A stretch of DNA of 8,879 nt from Betaproteobacteria bacterium RIFCSPLOWO2_02_FULL_68_150 (lineage in GTDB: Bacteria > Pseudomonadota > Gammaproteobacteria > Burkholderiales > SG8-39), in the NCBI GenBank assembly GCA_001771975.1, contig MERE01000144.1:1-8879 (forward strand), given 5' to 3'. This document shows positions 6,654 to 8,879 of the stretch, in pieces (position 1 is the first letter of the stretch; each line of letters opens with the position of its first letter). The notes under the pieces are model-generated. The model did not search any database and was not told where the DNA came from. It saw nothing but the letters and a program-made list of their open reading frames with translations. The position numbers were made by a program, and so were the translations under genes.

Positions 6654-8173
6654 ATCGTGGCGCCGAGCACCCATGGTGCGAACTCGTCCTCGCCGTAGCC
6701 GAACAACTCCGACTTGGTCTTTTGCCCCGAGGCGGTGGCGAGGATCAGCTCGAAGAAGCGCTGGCCGACGGCGGCAATGCTTTCCTTGCCATCGACGATG
6801 GTGCCGCAGTTGATGTCCATGTCCTCTTCCTGATGCTCGTAGAGCGGCGTGTTGGTGGCGAGCTTGAGCGAAGGCGCCGGCTTGCAGCCGTAGGCCGAGC
6901 CGCGTCCGGTGGTGAAGCAGATGAGATTCGCGCCGCCCGCCACCTGCCCGGTTGCCGACACCGGGTCGTAGCCCGGCGTGTCCATGTAGACGAACCCCTT
7001 GGCGGTCACGGCTTCGGCGTACTCGTAGACGTCGACCAGGTTCGTCGTGCCGCCCTTCGCCACGGCGCCGAGCGATTTCTCCAGAATCGTGGTGAGGCCG
7101 CCCGCCTTGTTGCCGGGCGAGGGGTTGTTGTTCATCTCGTTGCCGTTGCGTCGCGTGTACTCCTCCCACCAGCGGATGCGCCGGATGAGCTTCTCGCCCA
7201 CCTCGCGCGTCACCGCGCGCCGCGTCAGCAGGTGCTCGGCGCCGTAGATCTCGGGCGTCTCCGAAAGGATCGCGCTGCCGCCGTGGCGCACCAGAGAATC
7301 GACCGCGGCGCCGAGCGCCGGATTGGCGCTGATGCCGGAATAACCGTCCGAGCCACCGCACTGCAGCCCGAGGAGGAGATGGCTCGCGGATACGGTTTCG
7401 CGCTTCGCCTGGTTGGCCTGCGGCAGGATCGACTCGATGCGCGCAATGCCTTCGCGCACCGCCTTCGCGGTGCCGCCTTTTTCCTGGATCGTGTATGCGT
7501 GCAGCGTGTCTTGGCGCTGGAGCTTTTCAGCCGCGAGCAGCGCGTTGACCTGGTTCGCTTCGCAGCCCAGGCCCACCACCTGCACCGCGAAGAAATTGGG
7601 ATGGCGCGCATACCCGGCCATGGTGCGACGCAGGACGTCCATCGGCTCGCCCTCGCTCGCCATGCCGCAGCCGCTCTTGTGGGTGAGCGCGACCACGCCA
7701 TCGACGTTGGGGTAGTCGTCGAGCCGGTTTTCGAAATGGCGCGCAATCGTGCGTGCCACGGTGGCCGAGCAGTTGACGCTGGTCAGGATGCCGATGTAAT
7801 TGCGCGTCGCGACGCGGCCATCGGAGCGTACGATGCCCTGGAAGGTCGCCTGTGGCGTCGCCCTTTCGACCGGTTTGACGTCGGCGCAGAACGCGTAATC
7901 GCGCTGGAACTCGCCCATCGCGAGGTTGTGGACGTGCACGTGCTCGCCGGGCGGGATGTCGCGCGTGGCGAAACCGATGATCTGGTTGTAACGCCGCACC
8001 GGCTGGCCCTGCTTCAGCGCGCGTACTGCGATCTTGTGTCCGGCCGGGACATGCGTCGCCGCTTCGATCCCGCCTTCGTTCAGCAGCTTCGTTCCGGCGG
8101 AGATCTCGAGACGCGCGATGACCACGTCGTCGGCCGGGTTGAGACGGATGGTGAGGTCGGCGGCCTGTAGCAT
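6650..8173 (-). CDS. UxaA/GarD-family sugar-acid dehydratase (altronate or galactarate dehydratase-like)
   Basis: This 507-residue cytosolic enzyme belongs to the family that dehydrates hexonates or hexarates to 2-keto-3-deoxy acids, usually needing Fe2+ or Mn2+. An N-terminal SAF-type domain (about 1-95, with VPAGHKIAV and IPPGEHVHVHN) is followed by the catalytic region: RSDGRVATRNYIGILTSVNC (116-135), THKSGCG (164-170), VVGLGCE (199-205), LQCGGSDGYSGISANPALG (270-288), ETPEIYGAEHLL (305-316), NPSPGNKAGGL (350-360) and CFTTGRGSAYGCKPAPSLKLATNT (419-442). By eye some blocks look UxaA-like (PEIYGAEHLL, NPSPGNKAGG) and others GarD-like (MDINCGTIVDGKESI), so the substrate is open. The ATG is supported by AAGGA 6 nt upstream. 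It follows the pdxA-type gene by 29 nt, and its TGA overlaps the DUF4189 gene's GTG. Confidence 0.92.
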   Translation of the reverse strand: MLQAADLTIRLNPADDVVIARLEISAGTKLLNEGGIEAATHVPAGHKIAVRALKQGQPVRRYNQIIGFATRDIPPGEHVHVHNLAMGEFQRDYAFCADVKPVERATPQATFQGIVRSDGRVATRNYIGILTSVNCSATVARTIARHFENRLDDYPNVDGVVALTHKSGCGMASEGEPMDVLRRTMAGYARHPNFFAVQVVGLGCEANQVNALLAAEKLQRQDTLHAYTIQEKGGTAKAVREGIARIESILPQANQAKRETVSASHLLLGLQCGGSDGYSGISANPALGAAVDSLVRHGGSAILSETPEIYGAEHLLTRRAVTREVGEKLIRRIRWWEEYTRRNGNEMNNNPSPGNKAGGLTTILEKSLGAVAKGGTTNLVDVYEYAEAVTAKGFVYMDTPGYDPVSATGQVAGGANLICFTTGRGSAYGCKPAPSLKLATNTPLYEHQEEDMDINCGTIVDGKESIAAVGQRFFELILATASGQKTKSELFGYGEDEFAPWVLGATM

Positions 8174-8179
8174 GAAGAT

Positions 8180-8184
8180 TCCTT
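8180..8184 (-). promoter_or_regulatory. Shine-Dalgarno of the UxaA-family dehydratase gene
   Basis: AAGGA on the minus strand, 6 nt before the ATG at 8171-8173, within the 29-nt gap after the pdxA-type stop. It supports this start. Confidence 0.6.
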
Positions 8185-8202
8185 CGCTTGCTGTGGGCGA
8201 TG

Positions 8203-8879
8203 TTAACGCGGCGCGAGCAGCGCGGCCTGCCGCAGCGCTTCGAGCAGGCTGCGCTCGTCCGCCTTGCCGGTGCCGGCGATGTCGAAAGCGGTGCCGTGGT
8301 CGACCGAAGTGCGCACGACCGGAAGGCCCGCCGTGACGTTAACGCCGAGATCGAAGGCGACCGCCTTCACCGGGCCGTGCCCCTGATCGTGATACATCGC
8401 GACGACGAGATCGAAATCACCGCGTAGCGCACGGAAAAAGAGCGTATCCGCGGGCAGCGGCCCCTCGACACGCCAGCCGCGCGCGCGGCACAGGGCGATT
8501 GCCGGAGCGATCTTGGATTCTTCCTCGCCGCGGCCGAACAGGCCGCCTTCGCCGGCGTGCGGATTGATGCCGCATACCGCAATCCGGGGATCGGCGACGC
8601 CGGCTCGCAGGAGCAGTTCCCTGCCGCGCGCGATGGTGCGATCAACCAGGCCGGCGTCTATTTTCGCGACCGCGTCAAGCAAGCCGATGTGCGTGGTGAC
8701 GTGGATCACACGCAAGTTCGGCGCGAGCAGCATCAGCGACACTTCCTTCGTGCCAGTGAGCTCTGCGAGCAGCTCGGTGTGTCCGGGGTAGCGGTGGCCG
8801 GCGGCGTTCAGCGCCTCCTTGTTGAGCGGCGCCGTGCAGATCGCGTCGATCGCGCCATCCAGGGCGAGCGCCGCCGCGC
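8203..8879 (-). CDS. pdxA: PdxA-family 4-phosphate dehydrogenase, PdxA2-like (5' end outside window)
   Basis: The frame is open to the right edge, giving about 225 C-terminal residues ending in TAA. The GTG at 8740-8742 is internal. It is an NAD-dependent, metal-dependent dehydrogenase fold. Before that GTG the frame reads AICTAPLNKEALNAAG and YPGHTELLAELTGT, both PdxA hallmarks. Then come HVTTHIGL, VCGINPHAGEGGLFG, VAMYHDQGH and RTSVDHGTAFDIAGTG. The three histidines expected to bind the metal (in GHTE, TTHIG and YHDQG) are all present. E. coli PdxA (pyridoxal phosphate synthesis) has YHDQGLPVLKY, while here it is YHDQGHGPVK, followed by GVNVTAGLP and a KADERSLLEALR tail. By recollection these fit the PdxA2 branch acting on D-threonate/D-erythronate 4-phosphate. 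A sugar-acid dehydratase next door fits that reading. Family is firm; the subfamily is an inference. Confidence 0.93.
   Translation of the reverse strand, partial: AAALALDGAIDAICTAPLNKEALNAAGHRYPGHTELLAELTGTKEVSLMLLAPNLRVIHVTTHIGLLDAVAKIDAGLVDRTIARGRELLLRAGVADPRIAVCGINPHAGEGGLFGRGEEESKIAPAIALCRARGWRVEGPLPADTLFFRALRGDFDLVVAMYHDQGHGPVKAVAFDLGVNVTAGLPVVRTSVDHGTAFDIAGTGKADERSLLEALRQAALLAPR

Noticed and set aside
6654..7361. Upstream extension of the DUF4189 frame into the dehydratase gene
   Set aside because: Out-of-frame reading of the dehydratase; the signal peptide begins at the GTG at 6653, which overlaps the dehydratase stop.
6482..8170. 562-codon plus-strand open frame opposite the dehydratase
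   Set aside because: Antisense shadow; the minus-strand protein has all family motifs, while this one has none.
5266..8202. Cobalamin riboswitch or Fur box ahead of the importer genes
   Set aside because: Looked for B12-box-like or Fur-box-like sequence in the gaps; the gaps are overlaps or at most 29 nt and hold none. Any such element would have to be upstream of the window's right edge.

Overview
The window is GC-rich chromosomal DNA with very tight gene packing. Its closest resemblance is to a betaproteobacterium (Burkholderiales/Rhodocyclales-like). That assignment is an inference from the proteobacterial-type ArgA (kinase plus GNAT fusion), the YggX protein, the RsmE-ArgA-YggX order, and heavy use of GC-ending codons. 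I see no rRNA, tRNA, CRISPR array, insertion sequence or phage gene. Thirteen protein genes are supported. No gene-free stretch exceeds about 115 bases.

Left part (1-2649): the 3' end of rpiA (+) runs into a minus-strand housekeeping cluster read rsmE -> argA -> yggX. These encode a 16S rRNA U1498 methyltransferase, N-acetylglutamate synthase (first step of arginine synthesis) and an iron-trafficking/oxidative-damage protein. The rpiA and yggX stops share one palindromic CTAG.

Middle (2685-3690): divergent from rsmE is a plus-strand pair, a peroxiredoxin/thioredoxin-like protein with a CNHC motif and a single-domain cupin, joined by an ATGA start/stop overlap. Facing it on the minus strand is a 30-residue hydrophobic ORF with a strong Shine-Dalgarno. 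It is too short for ordinary gene calling and is the most overlooked item here.

Right part (3806-8879): a long minus-strand train reads pdxA-type dehydrogenase (its 5' end lies outside the window) -> UxaA/GarD-family sugar-acid dehydratase -> DUF4189-type secreted cysteine-rich protein -> FecCD/BtuC-type permease -> ABC ATPase -> Crp/Fnr-family regulator, possibly -> the 30-aa ORF. Junctions are GTGA, a short overlap, ATGA, and a 15-nt in-frame gap, so co-expression is likely. The first two genes suggest sugar-acid (threonate/altronate/galactarate-like) catabolism. The next three suggest metal-chelate or corrinoid import. No substrate-binding protein or TonB receptor is visible. This mix, with a small six-cysteine exported protein next to the transporter, is the most unusual part of the window, but a shared physiological role is inference only.
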